Source of the DNA: SB11 sp965249955
Lineage (GTDB): Bacteria; Bacteroidota; Bacteroidia; UBA8524
Length of the DNA: 64,000 nucleotides
Assembly: GCA_965249955.1 (NCBI GenBank)
Contig: OZ252261.1
Coordinates: 434,001-498,000, forward strand
Direction of reading: 5' to 3'
Below, piece after piece: positions 16,269 to 24,651 of this stretch; the first letter of the stretch is position 1, and each line of letters starts with the position of its first letter. The notes under the pieces were generated by a model. It saw only the letters and a program-made list of their open reading frames with translations, had not been told where the DNA came from and did no database searches. The translations under genes and the position numbers were made by a program.

Positions 16269-16970
16269 TTATTTCTTCGGTCCTTTGGGTTGCAAGGGGC
16301 GAATCTCGTAGTTTACCGTATGATAGTTATCAGGGGTTTCTAATATTTGCACCAAAGCTGTTGCCACATCATCAGGCATTAACATATAATCGTGGGGTTT
16401 TATACCGGGGCTGTTTTTAAAAAAGTCTGTTTTAACTGACCCAGGGTATACGCAAGTAGCTTTTATTCTAAAATCGCGTACTTCTTTATACAAACTCTCT
16501 GTCATACCACGTACCGCAAATTTGGTACTGCAATATGCGCCAACCTGCGGATAGCCCTCAAGTCCTGCTACTGATGCTATATTAATAATGTGTCCGTATT
16601 CTTGTGCTTTCATTTGAGGCAAAACTAATTTGCAACCGTAAAATGTACCGTTTACATTAGTATCGTACATTTCTTTCCATTGCTCAATAGTGGTATCTTC
16701 TAAAAAAGCAAAATAGCCTAGTCCAGCATTGTTTACCAATATGTGCAACTCTTTACCAAAGTGTTGTTGCACTTGGTTTACGCTAGCCTCAAAATTGGCA
16801 TAATCGCGTACATCAGTTTTTACAAATAAAAAATTGGGGTGGGTATAATCGGGCTGCGTTTGACCTAAGCCCGCCACGCGGCAACCTTTTCCTAATAACT
16901 GAAGAACAAGGGCTTTGCCTATCCCTTTGCTAACACCTGTAATAATTGCTGTTTTGTTTTGCAAATCCAT
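16269..16970 (-). CDS. Short-chain dehydrogenase/reductase
   Basis: The 233-residue protein is a classical SDR: NAD(P)-binding TGVSKGIGKALVLQ at the N-terminus, LVNNAGLGYFAF near residue 90, catalytic Ser in INIASVAGLEG, and YCSTKFAVRG with the YxxxK pair. These enzymes oxidise or reduce alcohols and ketones, and the substrate cannot be told. ATG 16970 is chosen over 16979 because a TAATATTG box (one mismatch) lies six bases before it. It follows prmC by 58 bases on the same strand. Confidence 0.9.
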   Translation of the reverse strand: MDLQNKTAIITGVSKGIGKALVLQLLGKGCRVAGLGQTQPDYTHPNFLFVKTDVRDYANFEASVNQVQQHFGKELHILVNNAGLGYFAFLEDTTIEQWKEMYDTNVNGTFYGCKLVLPQMKAQEYGHIINIASVAGLEGYPQVGAYCSTKFAVRGMTESLYKEVRDFRIKATCVYPGSVKTDFFKNSPGIKPHDYMLMPDDVATALVQILETPDNYHTVNYEIRPLQPKGPKK

Positions 16971-17028
16971 TGGGTGCAATATTACGGCTTAATGAAATGA
17001 AGTTGAAATAGTTTTTGGCAAAAAAAGA

Positions 17029-17889
17029 CTATGCAATGTAGGCACTTACTATACGATTTTTGCCCTGCATATCTTTATATAATTGTGTGTGGGTATACCC
17101 CTTTTGATGCAACATAATTTGGGTTTGAGGGCCAAATGCTTCGTTTATTTCAAAATACAGTTTACCGTTTGGGCTTAAATGTTCTAAAGCAAAATCGGCA
17201 ATAGTATCGTAATATTTCAAAGGGTCGCTATCGGGTACAAACAAAGCCAGTTCAGGCTCGTAATCAAGCACATTTGGCTGCATTTGTTCTTTCTCTCCAT
17301 CAGTCACATAAGGTGGGTTCGATACTATTATATCAAACTTGCCCAAGCTACCCCACCAACTTTTATCAAAAATATCACGGGTAACAAATTTGTCTTCTTT
17401 ATTCTTTTGTAATAATAATAAGGCATTGTTTCTGGCAGTGCGAATAGCATTCTCTTCTTTATCAATTGCATACACCTCAGCATTGGGGATTAGACATTTT
17501 GCGGTTATGGCTATACATCCGCTGCCCGTGCCTATATCCAAAATCTTAGGGTTGGGCAAGGTGTTTTGTTTCACCAAAAGTTCTACTAACTCTTCGGTTT
17601 CGCGGCGAGGAATTAATACATTTTGATTAACCACAAACCTAAGCCCATAAAAATAAGCTATGCCCAAAACGTATTGCACAGGCTCGTGTTGATACAAACG
17701 TTTTAGTATCAAATCCAACTGCTCGGCAATATCAGCAGGAATAAGTTCATCCTTTTTCTGACGAAGCTCTATTGCATTTACCCGAAGTAATTCCTGAAAA
17801 ACGTACTCAGTTATGCTTTCAGCCTCTTCTTTAGAATAAATATTTTGTAGCAGTAAAGAAAATTGTGTTTGCTTTTGGTTAAACGTCAT
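17029..17889 (-). CDS. prmC: Release factor glutamine N5-methyltransferase PrmC
   Basis: The 286-residue protein methylates the Gln of the GGQ motif in release factors RF1 and RF2. It has the helical N-terminal domain (up to about residue 75), the PrmC-specific YVLGIAYFYGLRFVVNQNVLIPRRETEELVE, the SAM motif LDIGTGSGCIAI and the catalytic NPPYV. The start at 17889 fits the family's N-terminus; a longer frame from 17904 would begin inside a -7 box. Confidence 0.95.
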   Translation of the reverse strand: MTFNQKQTQFSLLLQNIYSKEEAESITEYVFQELLRVNAIELRQKKDELIPADIAEQLDLILKRLYQHEPVQYVLGIAYFYGLRFVVNQNVLIPRRETEELVELLVKQNTLPNPKILDIGTGSGCIAITAKCLIPNAEVYAIDKEENAIRTARNNALLLLQKNKEDKFVTRDIFDKSWWGSLGKFDIIVSNPPYVTDGEKEQMQPNVLDYEPELALFVPDSDPLKYYDTIADFALEHLSPNGKLYFEINEAFGPQTQIMLHQKGYTHTQLYKDMQGKNRIVSAYIA

Positions 17890-17901
17890 ATATGATGAAC
17901 A

Positions 17902-17909
17902 CAAAAATA
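17902..17909 (-). promoter_or_regulatory. -7 box TATTTTTG before prmC
   Basis: A perfect TAnnTTTG box on the minus strand lies 12 bases before ATG 17889. The in-frame TTG at 17904 is the end of this box, so it is not the start codon. Confidence 0.55.
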
Positions 17910-18041
17910 AAATTGAGCTTACATATACAAACCGTTTTTAGGGCAGTGCTTATTATTTGTATATATTTCGATGGCAATTTCACCTCAAAATTAATAAAAC
18001 TTGCACATTTGTAATACAAAACACGATAAAATCAACGTGAA

Positions 18042-19076
18042 GTGAACAAAATAAACGACGATTTATATATGCAACGTTGCATACAACTGGCAGCCAATGG
18101 TTTAGGTAGCGTTAGCACCAACCCAATGGTGGGCTGTGTAGTGGTTTACAACGATGTAATAATTGGCGAGGGCTACCACCAAAAATATGGACAAGCCCAT
18201 GCTGAGGTAAACGCCATAAACAATGTAGCCGATAAAAGCCTTTTACCCCAAAGCACCCTATACGTAAACTTAGAACCTTGCGCGCACTACGGAAAAACAC
18301 CGCCTTGTGCCGATTTGATTACTCACCATAAAATACAACGCGTGGTTATTGGCACTGTTGATACCTTTAGCCAAGTAGCAGGAAAGGGAATAGAAAAATT
18401 ACAAAATGCAGGTATTGAGGTAAAAGTAGGAGTACTGGAGCAAGAATGCCGTGCGCTAAACCGTCGTTTTTTTTGTTATAACGAAAAGAAAAGACCTTTT
18501 GTGGTGCTAAAATGGGCGCAAACTACCGATGGTTTTATGGGTAGAGGTAAAGAAGGAAACAGCTTAGATAAACGTATAAGCCACCCTCAAACAGATGTAT
18601 TGGTGCACCGTTGGCGCACTGAAGAGGATGCTATTTTGGTGGGTAAAAATACAGCGTTGCTTGATACGCCATCACTAACAGCCCGACTGTGGCAAGGCAG
18701 AAATCCCGTCCGCGTGCTTTTAGATTTTAATTTAGAAGTACCTACACAGCAACCACTTTTTAATAGTGAGGCTAAAACTATTGTGGTTAACAGCAAAAAA
18801 ACTGCACAAGAAGGCACGGTTTTTTATGAACAGGCTGAAAATACTATACCTGCCATATTAGAAATATTATACCGCCATAATATACAATCGGTTATTGTAG
18901 AGGGTGGAGCAGCCACTCTGCAAAGGTTTATCGCTGCTGATTTGTGGGACGAAGCACGAATAATTACTGCACAAAAAATGTGGGGTGCAGGCATAAAAGC
19001 CCCTACCCTATTGGGTACTACTATAAACCAGCTAATTATTGAGGATGATAGTATAAATATTATTGCACACAGCTAA
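18042..19076 (+). CDS. ribD: Bifunctional riboflavin biosynthesis deaminase/reductase RibD
   Basis: The 344-residue protein has both RibD domains. The N-terminal cytidine-deaminase-like domain shows zinc ligands in HAEVNAI and in EPCAHYGKTPPCAD, with TNPMVGCVVV before them. The C-terminal reductase domain (from about residue 150) shows RPFVVLKWAQTTDG, GKNTALLDTPSLTAR and IVEGGAATLQRF. It carries out two successive steps from the GTP cyclohydrolase II product. The start is GTG at 18042; a later in-frame ATG at 18069 would cut into the family's first helix. Its end overlaps the convergent Dph6-like gene by 17 bases. Confidence 0.95.
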   Translation: MNKINDDLYMQRCIQLAANGLGSVSTNPMVGCVVVYNDVIIGEGYHQKYGQAHAEVNAINNVADKSLLPQSTLYVNLEPCAHYGKTPPCADLITHHKIQRVVIGTVDTFSQVAGKGIEKLQNAGIEVKVGVLEQECRALNRRFFCYNEKKRPFVVLKWAQTTDGFMGRGKEGNSLDKRISHPQTDVLVHRWRTEEDAILVGKNTALLDTPSLTARLWQGRNPVRVLLDFNLEVPTQQPLFNSEAKTIVVNSKKTAQEGTVFYEQAENTIPAILEILYRHNIQSVIVEGGAATLQRFIAADLWDEARIITAQKMWGAGIKAPTLLGTTINQLIIEDDSINIIAHS

Positions 19077-19746
19077 TTTCTTGGTAAGCCATAGTGGTGG
19101 CATAGGGTGTATTGATATTATAACTAACCTCTCCTGTTTTACCCATTTCAATTTCTAACCGATACTGAAATAAAGGAGCATTGTATACAAAGGTGTGAAA
19201 CTCTCCATTTTCGCCACAAGGATCTATGTTATCGGGTAAGTTTTTAATAAACTCCTTATCATATTCAGCCCCTACATAATGCACAGGCAGATACTTTGAA
19301 TCAACAGAAGCTACAATTGCTTTTATGCCTAAATCGATAATTTGTTTGTTTAGAGCTTGTGTATTTATCCCCCAAAGCGGAAAAATACATTCGATACCTA
19401 TTTTTCGGTGCAATGCTATACGGTAGTTTTTAATTTCTTCTAAAAAAATATCACCACAAATGGCGTGGGTATAGCCCTCTTGCTTTAATAATGATAAGTG
19501 TTTCAGTATAATATGTTCATACACCTCATTGGCCGAAAATGCAGGTATTGTAATAAACTGTATAGGCATTTCTATTGCTTTGGCTTGTGCCACAATACAA
19601 CTTTTATGCACTTGGTGGGCAGCTACCCTATCGTACTCATCAACTGTGCAAACTAGCAATTGCGGGTATATTCCATAATTATTTATAAATAAATGTAGGG
19701 CGGCTAAAGCGTCTTTCCCGCCACTATGGTATACAAAGGCCTTCAT
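19060..19746 (-). CDS. Dph6-like adenine nucleotide alpha hydrolase
   Basis: The 228-residue product belongs to the PP-loop ATPases related to diphthine-ammonia ligase: N-terminal YHSGGKDALAALHL (SGGKD loop binding ATP), CGDIFLEEIKNYR in the middle, and the family signature DPCGENGEFHTFVYNAP near residue 190. Bacteria lack diphthamide, so the bacterial substrate is not known; amidation of some acceptor is the likely chemistry. Convergent with ribD, overlapping it by 17 bases, and divergent from the HPt gene. Confidence 0.88.
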   Translation of the reverse strand: MKAFVYHSGGKDALAALHLFINNYGIYPQLLVCTVDEYDRVAAHQVHKSCIVAQAKAIEMPIQFITIPAFSANEVYEHIILKHLSLLKQEGYTHAICGDIFLEEIKNYRIALHRKIGIECIFPLWGINTQALNKQIIDLGIKAIVASVDSKYLPVHYVGAEYDKEFIKNLPDNIDPCGENGEFHTFVYNAPLFQYRLEIEMGKTGEVSYNINTPYATTMAYQEISCVQ

Positions 19747-19835
19747 CTGTTAATGTTAATTATTTGTTAATACAAACGTTTGGTAAACACAAGATTAACT
19801 TCGAAATTCGGTTTTTTTATTATTTTGACACTCCA

Positions 19836-20186
19836 ATGCCTGAGTTAGTTAGCAACCTTTACGATTTGAATATGCTTTACGAGCAAGTAAGCTACGACGA
19901 TTCGATGTTAAAAAGGTTTATTGATATTTTTTTAAGTACGGTGCCCGATGATATGGGAAACCTTGCCGATGCTTTAATAGCTAATGATTTAGACAGGGTA
20001 CGCTCAGCGGCACATAAAATGAAATCTTCTTATGGGTTGATGGGTGCAGAGTGGGCAAAAGATTTGTGTTTTGAAATAGAAACAATAAGCAAAACAGGCA
20101 TAGAAACAGAAAAGCTCCCCATAATATTTGGAGAGCTTTCTGATAAATTTACTAAAATGGTAGCTTTGCTACAATATGTTATTTAG
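19836..20186 (+). CDS. Stand-alone HPt phosphotransfer protein
   Basis: The 116-residue product is a four-helix HPt domain. The phosphoacceptor motif is SAAHKMKSSYGLMGA (His near residue 69), preceded by FIDIFLSTVPDDMGNLADAL. It would pass phosphate between a hybrid histidine kinase and a response regulator, but neither partner gene is in the window. ATG 19836 is preferred to an upstream frame start at 19764 because the fold begins there. Its end overlaps the convergent rplY by eight bases. Confidence 0.9.
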   Translation: MPELVSNLYDLNMLYEQVSYDDSMLKRFIDIFLSTVPDDMGNLADALIANDLDRVRSAAHKMKSSYGLMGAEWAKDLCFEIETISKTGIETEKLPIIFGELSDKFTKMVALLQYVI

Positions 20187-20751
20187 CAGCGTTAGCAGCT
20201 TCTTTTGAAGCCCTTGTTGCCAATACGCTCACAATAGCATTTGCAGGTGCATCAAGCAATTCAAGGCCATCAACACTAATTTCACCAACTTTTACTGATT
20301 TACCCAACTCAAGGGCATCAATATTAACTTCTATAAAGTCAGGCATATCTTTAATTAAGCCTTTAACTCTAAGTTTTTTGTTTTTAACAAGTAATTTACC
20401 ACCCGCACGTACGCCTGGTGAGTTACCTTTCATTTTCACTGGAAGTGCTAATGATACAGGGTTGCTTTCAGAAATCTCTAAAAAGTCAACGTGTGTAATT
20501 AGGTCGTTTACCGGGTGAAATTGAATATCTTGAAGAATAGATTTGTATTTCTTATCTCCAATTTCAATTTGTACCAAATAGGTATTAGGGGTATACACAA
20601 GGTTTTTAAAATCATCACGGTAAACCGCAAAGTTTATGTGTTCTTTACCGCCATACAATACGCATGGTACTTTACCCGCTTCTCTTAGCAGGCGAGATTT
20701 TGTGGTTCCCAAATCCTCTCTGGGTTCACCAATTAGTCTAATGGTTTTCAT
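20179..20751 (-). CDS. rplY: 50S ribosomal protein L25 (Ctc type)
   Basis: The 190-residue protein has the long Ctc form: an N-terminal L25 barrel that binds 5S rRNA (LIGEPREDLGTTKSRLLREAG and the VPCVLYGG pattern) and a C-terminal TL5-like beta domain (VSLALPVKMKGNSPGVRAGG). It lies 91 bases downstream of prs on the same strand, the classic prs-ctc pair of many bacteria, so cotranscription is likely. Confidence 0.95.
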   Translation of the reverse strand: MKTIRLIGEPREDLGTTKSRLLREAGKVPCVLYGGKEHINFAVYRDDFKNLVYTPNTYLVQIEIGDKKYKSILQDIQFHPVNDLITHVDFLEISESNPVSLALPVKMKGNSPGVRAGGKLLVKNKKLRVKGLIKDMPDFIEVNIDALELGKSVKVGEISVDGLELLDAPANAIVSVLATRASKEAANAAK

Positions 20752-20842
20752 TTTTAGAGTAATTAATTACTGTCGAACACCGCGTAACCACGCCTCAGCA
20801 CTACGGAGCTCTATCATATTAATTAACAGGCGTTTAAAAAAA

Positions 20843-21829
20843 TCAAGTTTGCAAAGGTAATGAAGATTGTATTGAATTGCTAATTTTAAATAGCGAGCTT
20901 ATAGAGCCGTGCTCGTTAATATTACGTATAGCTTCGGCAAACAATGGTGCGGCACTAAGTACCCTTATTTTTGGGCTTTCTTGTTTTAAAGGTATTGTAT
21001 CACACACTACCAACTCATCCAATACAGAGTTATTTATATTATCGTATGCCGCACCTGATAGTACCGGATGGGTACAAAATGCGCGTACACTGTTAGCACC
21101 TTTTTCTTTCATCATTTTGGCAGCTTTGCAAAGGGTATTACCCGTATCTACCAAATCATCAATTATTACCACATCAGCACCTTCTACTTCACCAATCACC
21201 GTCATACCGGCAACCTCGTTAGCGCGCTTTCTTTCTTTATCACAAACTACCAAGTTGCAACCCAAAATTTTGGCAAAATAACGCGCCCTTGCAGTTCCAC
21301 CCATATCTGGTGCAGCTATAGTAAGTTGCGGTAATTTTAAACTGTGTATATAAGGAATAAATATTACCGAAGCATCTAAATGATCAACAGGTATATCAAA
21401 AAAGCCTTGTATTTGTGGTGCGTGCAAATCCATAGTCATCACACGGCTCACTCCTACTGCTTCTAAAATATCGGCAACCATTTTAGAACCAATAGCCACA
21501 CGGGGTTTATCCTTGCGGTCTTGTCGAGCTAAGCCAAAATAAGGTATTACAGCAATGATATAATGTGCCGAAGCCCTTTTGGCTGCATCTATCATTAACA
21601 ACAACTCCATTAGGTTATCGCTAGGTGCAAATGTGGATTGTATTAAGAACAAATCGCACCCGCGTACCGACTCGTTAAAGTTGGGTTGCATTTCACCGTC
21701 GCTAAAATGTTGCACAGTAATATCTCCCAAAGGCTGTTCCATATAGTCTGAAATCTTTTGAGAAAAATAGTGCGAAGCTGTACCTGAAAAGAGCTTTACA
21801 GGATTTCTGTTGTTTGTGGTAGAATTCAT
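20843..21829 (-). CDS. prs: Ribose-phosphate pyrophosphokinase
   Basis: The 328-residue enzyme makes PRPP from ribose 5-phosphate and ATP for purine, pyrimidine, NAD, His and Trp synthesis. Motifs are KLFSGTASHYFSQKIS, FSDGEMQPNFNESVRG, IPYFGLARQDRKD with the ATP loop, TMDLHAPQIQGFFDIPVDHL, and the PRPP loop VVIIDDLVDTGNTL. ATG 21829 is chosen because an upstream TTG at 21838 lies in the -7 box. Confidence 0.96.
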   Translation of the reverse strand: MNSTTNNRNPVKLFSGTASHYFSQKISDYMEQPLGDITVQHFSDGEMQPNFNESVRGCDLFLIQSTFAPSDNLMELLLMIDAAKRASAHYIIAVIPYFGLARQDRKDKPRVAIGSKMVADILEAVGVSRVMTMDLHAPQIQGFFDIPVDHLDASVIFIPYIHSLKLPQLTIAAPDMGGTARARYFAKILGCNLVVCDKERKRANEVAGMTVIGEVEGADVVIIDDLVDTGNTLCKAAKMMKEKGANSVRAFCTHPVLSGAAYDNINNSVLDELVVCDTIPLKQESPKIRVLSAAPLFAEAIRNINEHGSISSLFKISNSIQSSLPLQT

Positions 21830-21835
21830 TTGTTG

Positions 21836-21843
21836 CAAAAATA
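21836..21843 (-). promoter_or_regulatory. -7 box TATTTTTG before prs
   Basis: A perfect TAnnTTTG box on the minus strand lies six bases before ATG 21829. The predicted leader is about three bases. Confidence 0.6.
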
Positions 21844-21910
21844 AGCGTTTGCTTATTTCAACAGTCCAAGTGTTAATAAAATATTAAAAAAAACTGCACG
21901 AACTGAAAAC

Positions 21911-21938
21911 AAAAAAGCACCTATGCAGGTGCTTTTTC
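21911..21938 (-). terminator. Terminator after the first tRNA-Gln
   Basis: The minus strand reads AGCACCT, four bases, AGGTGCT, then a run of six T. It lies directly downstream of the tRNA-Gln at 21943-22015, between it and prs. Confidence 0.85.
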
Positions 21939-21942
21939 TATG

Positions 21943-22015
21943 TTGTCCGACCAGGGCTCGAACCTGGACTCTTCTGAACCAAAATCAGACGTGTTGCCAG
22001 TTACACCATCGGACA
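21943..22015 (-). tRNA. tRNA-Gln (anticodon TTG), copy 1
   Basis: A 73-base cloverleaf reads on the minus strand. The acceptor stem is TGTCCGA/TCGGACA, the D arm is GGTGTAACTGGC with AACACG, the anticodon stem CTGA/TCAG holds loop TTTTGGT (anticodon TTG), and the T arm is CCAGG-TTCGAGC-CCTGG. The discriminator is A and CCA is not encoded. It has its own terminator. Confidence 0.95.
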
Positions 22016-22092
22016 TTGTAGTGCAAAAGTAAAAAAAAACTTAATTTTTTAAAATTGTGAAGCTAAAAAAATCTAATGAGCTTAAATAAAAA

Positions 22093-22117
22093 AAGCACCA
22101 CTAGGGTGCTTTTTTGT
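22093..22117 (-). terminator. Terminator after the second tRNA-Gln
   Basis: The minus strand reads AGCACC, four or five bases, GGTGCT and a run of eight T. The stem resembles that of the first tRNA's terminator, fitting a duplicated unit. Confidence 0.85.
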
Positions 22118-22119
22118 TG

Positions 22120-22192
22120 TTGTCCGACTAGGTTTCGAACCTAGACTCTTCTGTACCAAAAACAGACGTGTTGCCAGTTACACCATCGGACA
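22120..22192 (-). tRNA. tRNA-Gln (anticodon TTG), copy 2
   Basis: A 73-base cloverleaf has the same acceptor stem and anticodon TTG as copy 1. It differs in paired positions: the anticodon stem is CTGT/ACAG instead of CTGA/TCAG, and the T stem is CTAGG/CCTAG instead of CCAGG/CCTGG. The changes keep pairing, so both copies look functional. It lies between recQ and copy 1. Confidence 0.95.
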
Positions 22193-22267
22193 GTTTCATT
22201 TACAGGGCTGCAAAAATAACAATCTACACCAAGTTATCAAACAATTTTTAAAAAAATTTAAAAAAAG

Positions 22268-24460
22268 TTAGTTTGCCATTTCAGAAATAAACTGAATACG
22301 CATTAGTTGCAACTCTTCTAGCGAGTATTCGCCATCAAATTCTTTCACAGCATCGTTAATAGAATCTTCTTCGGTTGATTTAAAATAGTCAAAAATTTCT
22401 TCTTGCCTATCATCATCCAAAATATCATTGATGTAGTACTTGATGTTGATTTTTGTACCCGAGTATACAATATTCTCTAGTTCTTTTATCAACTCGGGCA
22501 TAGTCATACCATTTGATCGGCTGATATCTTCAAGATTAACTTTCTTGTCAATATTTTGTATCAACTGTACTTTTTTGCCTGATTTATTGGGCACGGTGCG
22601 TATTACAATATCTTGCGGACGTTCTATATTGTTGTCTTCAACATATTTGGCTATAAGCTCAATAAATGGTTTACCAAATTTTAAGGCTTTGTTTTTACCA
22701 ACACCCACAATCACTTCCATCTCTTCCATACTTATGGGGTACTTGCCCGCCATATCTTCAAGCGATGGTTCTTGGAATATAACATAAGGGGGTAACCCTT
22801 TTTGCTTTCCTATTTTTTTGGTAAGGTCTTTTAAAAGGCCAAACAGTACTTTATCAAAAATATTCTCTACAGGTACGTGGTCAAAATCGTCCTCGTTTAT
22901 TTTCTCATAAGTAACATCTAAAGGCATTTCTACAGGCGTAGGCGAGTTTATAAAACTAAGCCCATCGTTAGTAGTTTTTAGCAAGCCATAGTTTTCAATG
23001 TCTTTACTAATAAGACCGTTTAGCAAGCCTAAGCGTATAATGGCTTTCCAAAACTTCTCGTCTTTATCTTTACCAATGCCAAAATATTGTGTTTTATGGT
23101 GCTCGTAGTCGGTAATTTCTTGCGCTTTCACCCCCATTAACACTTTGGCTATGTGTTTAATATTAAACTTATCGCCCAAGCCTTTAATAGTTGATAATGC
23201 TTGAGACATTTCGGAAGTTACTTCAATTTTTTCTTTAGGATGGCGGCAGTTATCACACATCTTGTTGCAATCAGCATCATCAAAACGCTCTCCAAAATAA
23301 TGCAATAGCATTTTGCGGCGGCATTGTGATGATTCTGCATACGATGAGGTTTCAAACAACAATTGCGAGCCTATTTCGCGCTCGGCAACGGGTTTGTCTT
23401 TCATAAACTTCTCTAGCTTTTCTATATCGCTAGGGTTGTAAAATAAAATACAATCACCCTCTAAACCATCACGGCCTGCACGGCCTGTTTCTTGGTAATA
23501 TCCTTCAAGACTTTTGGGTACATCGTAGTGAATAACAAACCTAACATCAGGCTTATCTATCCCCATACCAAAAGCAATAGTAGCAACAATTACATCGGCT
23601 TCTTCCATCAAAAACATATCTTGATGCGATGCACGTGTTTTTGCATCCAAACCGGCATGGTAGGGCAAGGCTTTTACGCCGTTTACCTTAAGCATTTCTG
23701 CAATTTCTTCTACTTTTTTACGGCTTAGGCAATAGATTATACCGCTTTTGCCTTGACGTTTTTTTATGTAGGCTACAATTTCTTTGTAAAGTTTTTCTTT
23801 TTTGTCTTTGCTACGCACTTCGTAGTAAAGATTGGTGCGATTGAAGGATGATTTAAACACCTCAGCATCCATCATGTTCAGGTTTTTCTGAATATCAGCC
23901 TGAACTTTTGGGGTAGCGGTAGCAGTTAGTGCCATCATGGGTATATCACCCAATTCTTTCACCATTGTTTTTATGCGGCGGTACTCAGGGCGAAAATCAT
24001 GCCCCCACTCTGATATACAATGCGCCTCATCAACAGCTACAAACGATACGTTTATACTTTTTAAAAAATCAAGGGTTTCTTCCTTCTTTAGCGTTTCAGG
24101 GGCTATGTATAGCAACTTTGTGTTGCCATCGCGTATATCTTCTTTTACTTTTTGTATCTCGCCTTTTGTAAGCGATGAGTTTAGAAAATGCGCAACAGCA
24201 TCGGTACTACCAAAACCTCTAATAGCATCTACCTGATTTTTCATCAAGGCAATAAGGGGCGATATAACTATGGCCGTGCCCGGCTTTATTAGTGCCGGCA
24301 GTTGGTAACATAACGATTTGCCCGCTCCCGTGGGCATTATTACAAAAACATCTTTGCCATTAGTAACGGCTTCTATAACTTGTTCTTGGTTTCCTTTAAA
24401 TGTGTCGAATCCAAAGAACTCTTTTAAGGAATCTTTAAGATTAACAGAACTTTCTACCAT
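22268..24460 (-). CDS. recQ: ATP-dependent DNA helicase RecQ
   Basis: The 730-residue protein has the complete RecQ build: Walker A MPTGAGKSLCYQLPA, DEAHCISEWGHDFRPEY, motif III TATATP, motif VI YQETGRAGRDG, the zinc site with CRRKMLLHYFGERF and CNKMCDNC, the winged-helix RQC part, and an HRDC domain (MEVIVGVGKNKALKFGKPF). A further 110 residues follow HRDC, including a possible second helical domain with SRSNGMTMPELIKELEN, which E. coli RecQ (about 610 residues) lacks. It unwinds DNA in recombination and fork repair. Start 24460 is preferred to 24481, as it matches the family's N-terminus. Confidence 0.95.
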   Translation of the reverse strand: MVESSVNLKDSLKEFFGFDTFKGNQEQVIEAVTNGKDVFVIMPTGAGKSLCYQLPALIKPGTAIVISPLIALMKNQVDAIRGFGSTDAVAHFLNSSLTKGEIQKVKEDIRDGNTKLLYIAPETLKKEETLDFLKSINVSFVAVDEAHCISEWGHDFRPEYRRIKTMVKELGDIPMMALTATATPKVQADIQKNLNMMDAEVFKSSFNRTNLYYEVRSKDKKEKLYKEIVAYIKKRQGKSGIIYCLSRKKVEEIAEMLKVNGVKALPYHAGLDAKTRASHQDMFLMEEADVIVATIAFGMGIDKPDVRFVIHYDVPKSLEGYYQETGRAGRDGLEGDCILFYNPSDIEKLEKFMKDKPVAEREIGSQLLFETSSYAESSQCRRKMLLHYFGERFDDADCNKMCDNCRHPKEKIEVTSEMSQALSTIKGLGDKFNIKHIAKVLMGVKAQEITDYEHHKTQYFGIGKDKDEKFWKAIIRLGLLNGLISKDIENYGLLKTTNDGLSFINSPTPVEMPLDVTYEKINEDDFDHVPVENIFDKVLFGLLKDLTKKIGKQKGLPPYVIFQEPSLEDMAGKYPISMEEMEVIVGVGKNKALKFGKPFIELIAKYVEDNNIERPQDIVIRTVPNKSGKKVQLIQNIDKKVNLEDISRSNGMTMPELIKELENIVYSGTKINIKYYINDILDDDRQEEIFDYFKSTEEDSINDAVKEFDGEYSLEELQLMRIQFISEMAN

Positions 24461-24651
24461 CTCTTCACCGGTTAGGTACAACTTAATTTACTTACAGGCT
24501 TTATTTTCACGTTGGTTTTTGATTTCTTTGCGGTACCAACTTAAAGCTGTAAGTTACAATAAAACTTTATAAAATATATTAGGTAGAGATTTGACTCGAA
24601 TAGGGTAACTTTTTAATTAAACGCAAAGTTAAGAAAAAATTAAACATATAG

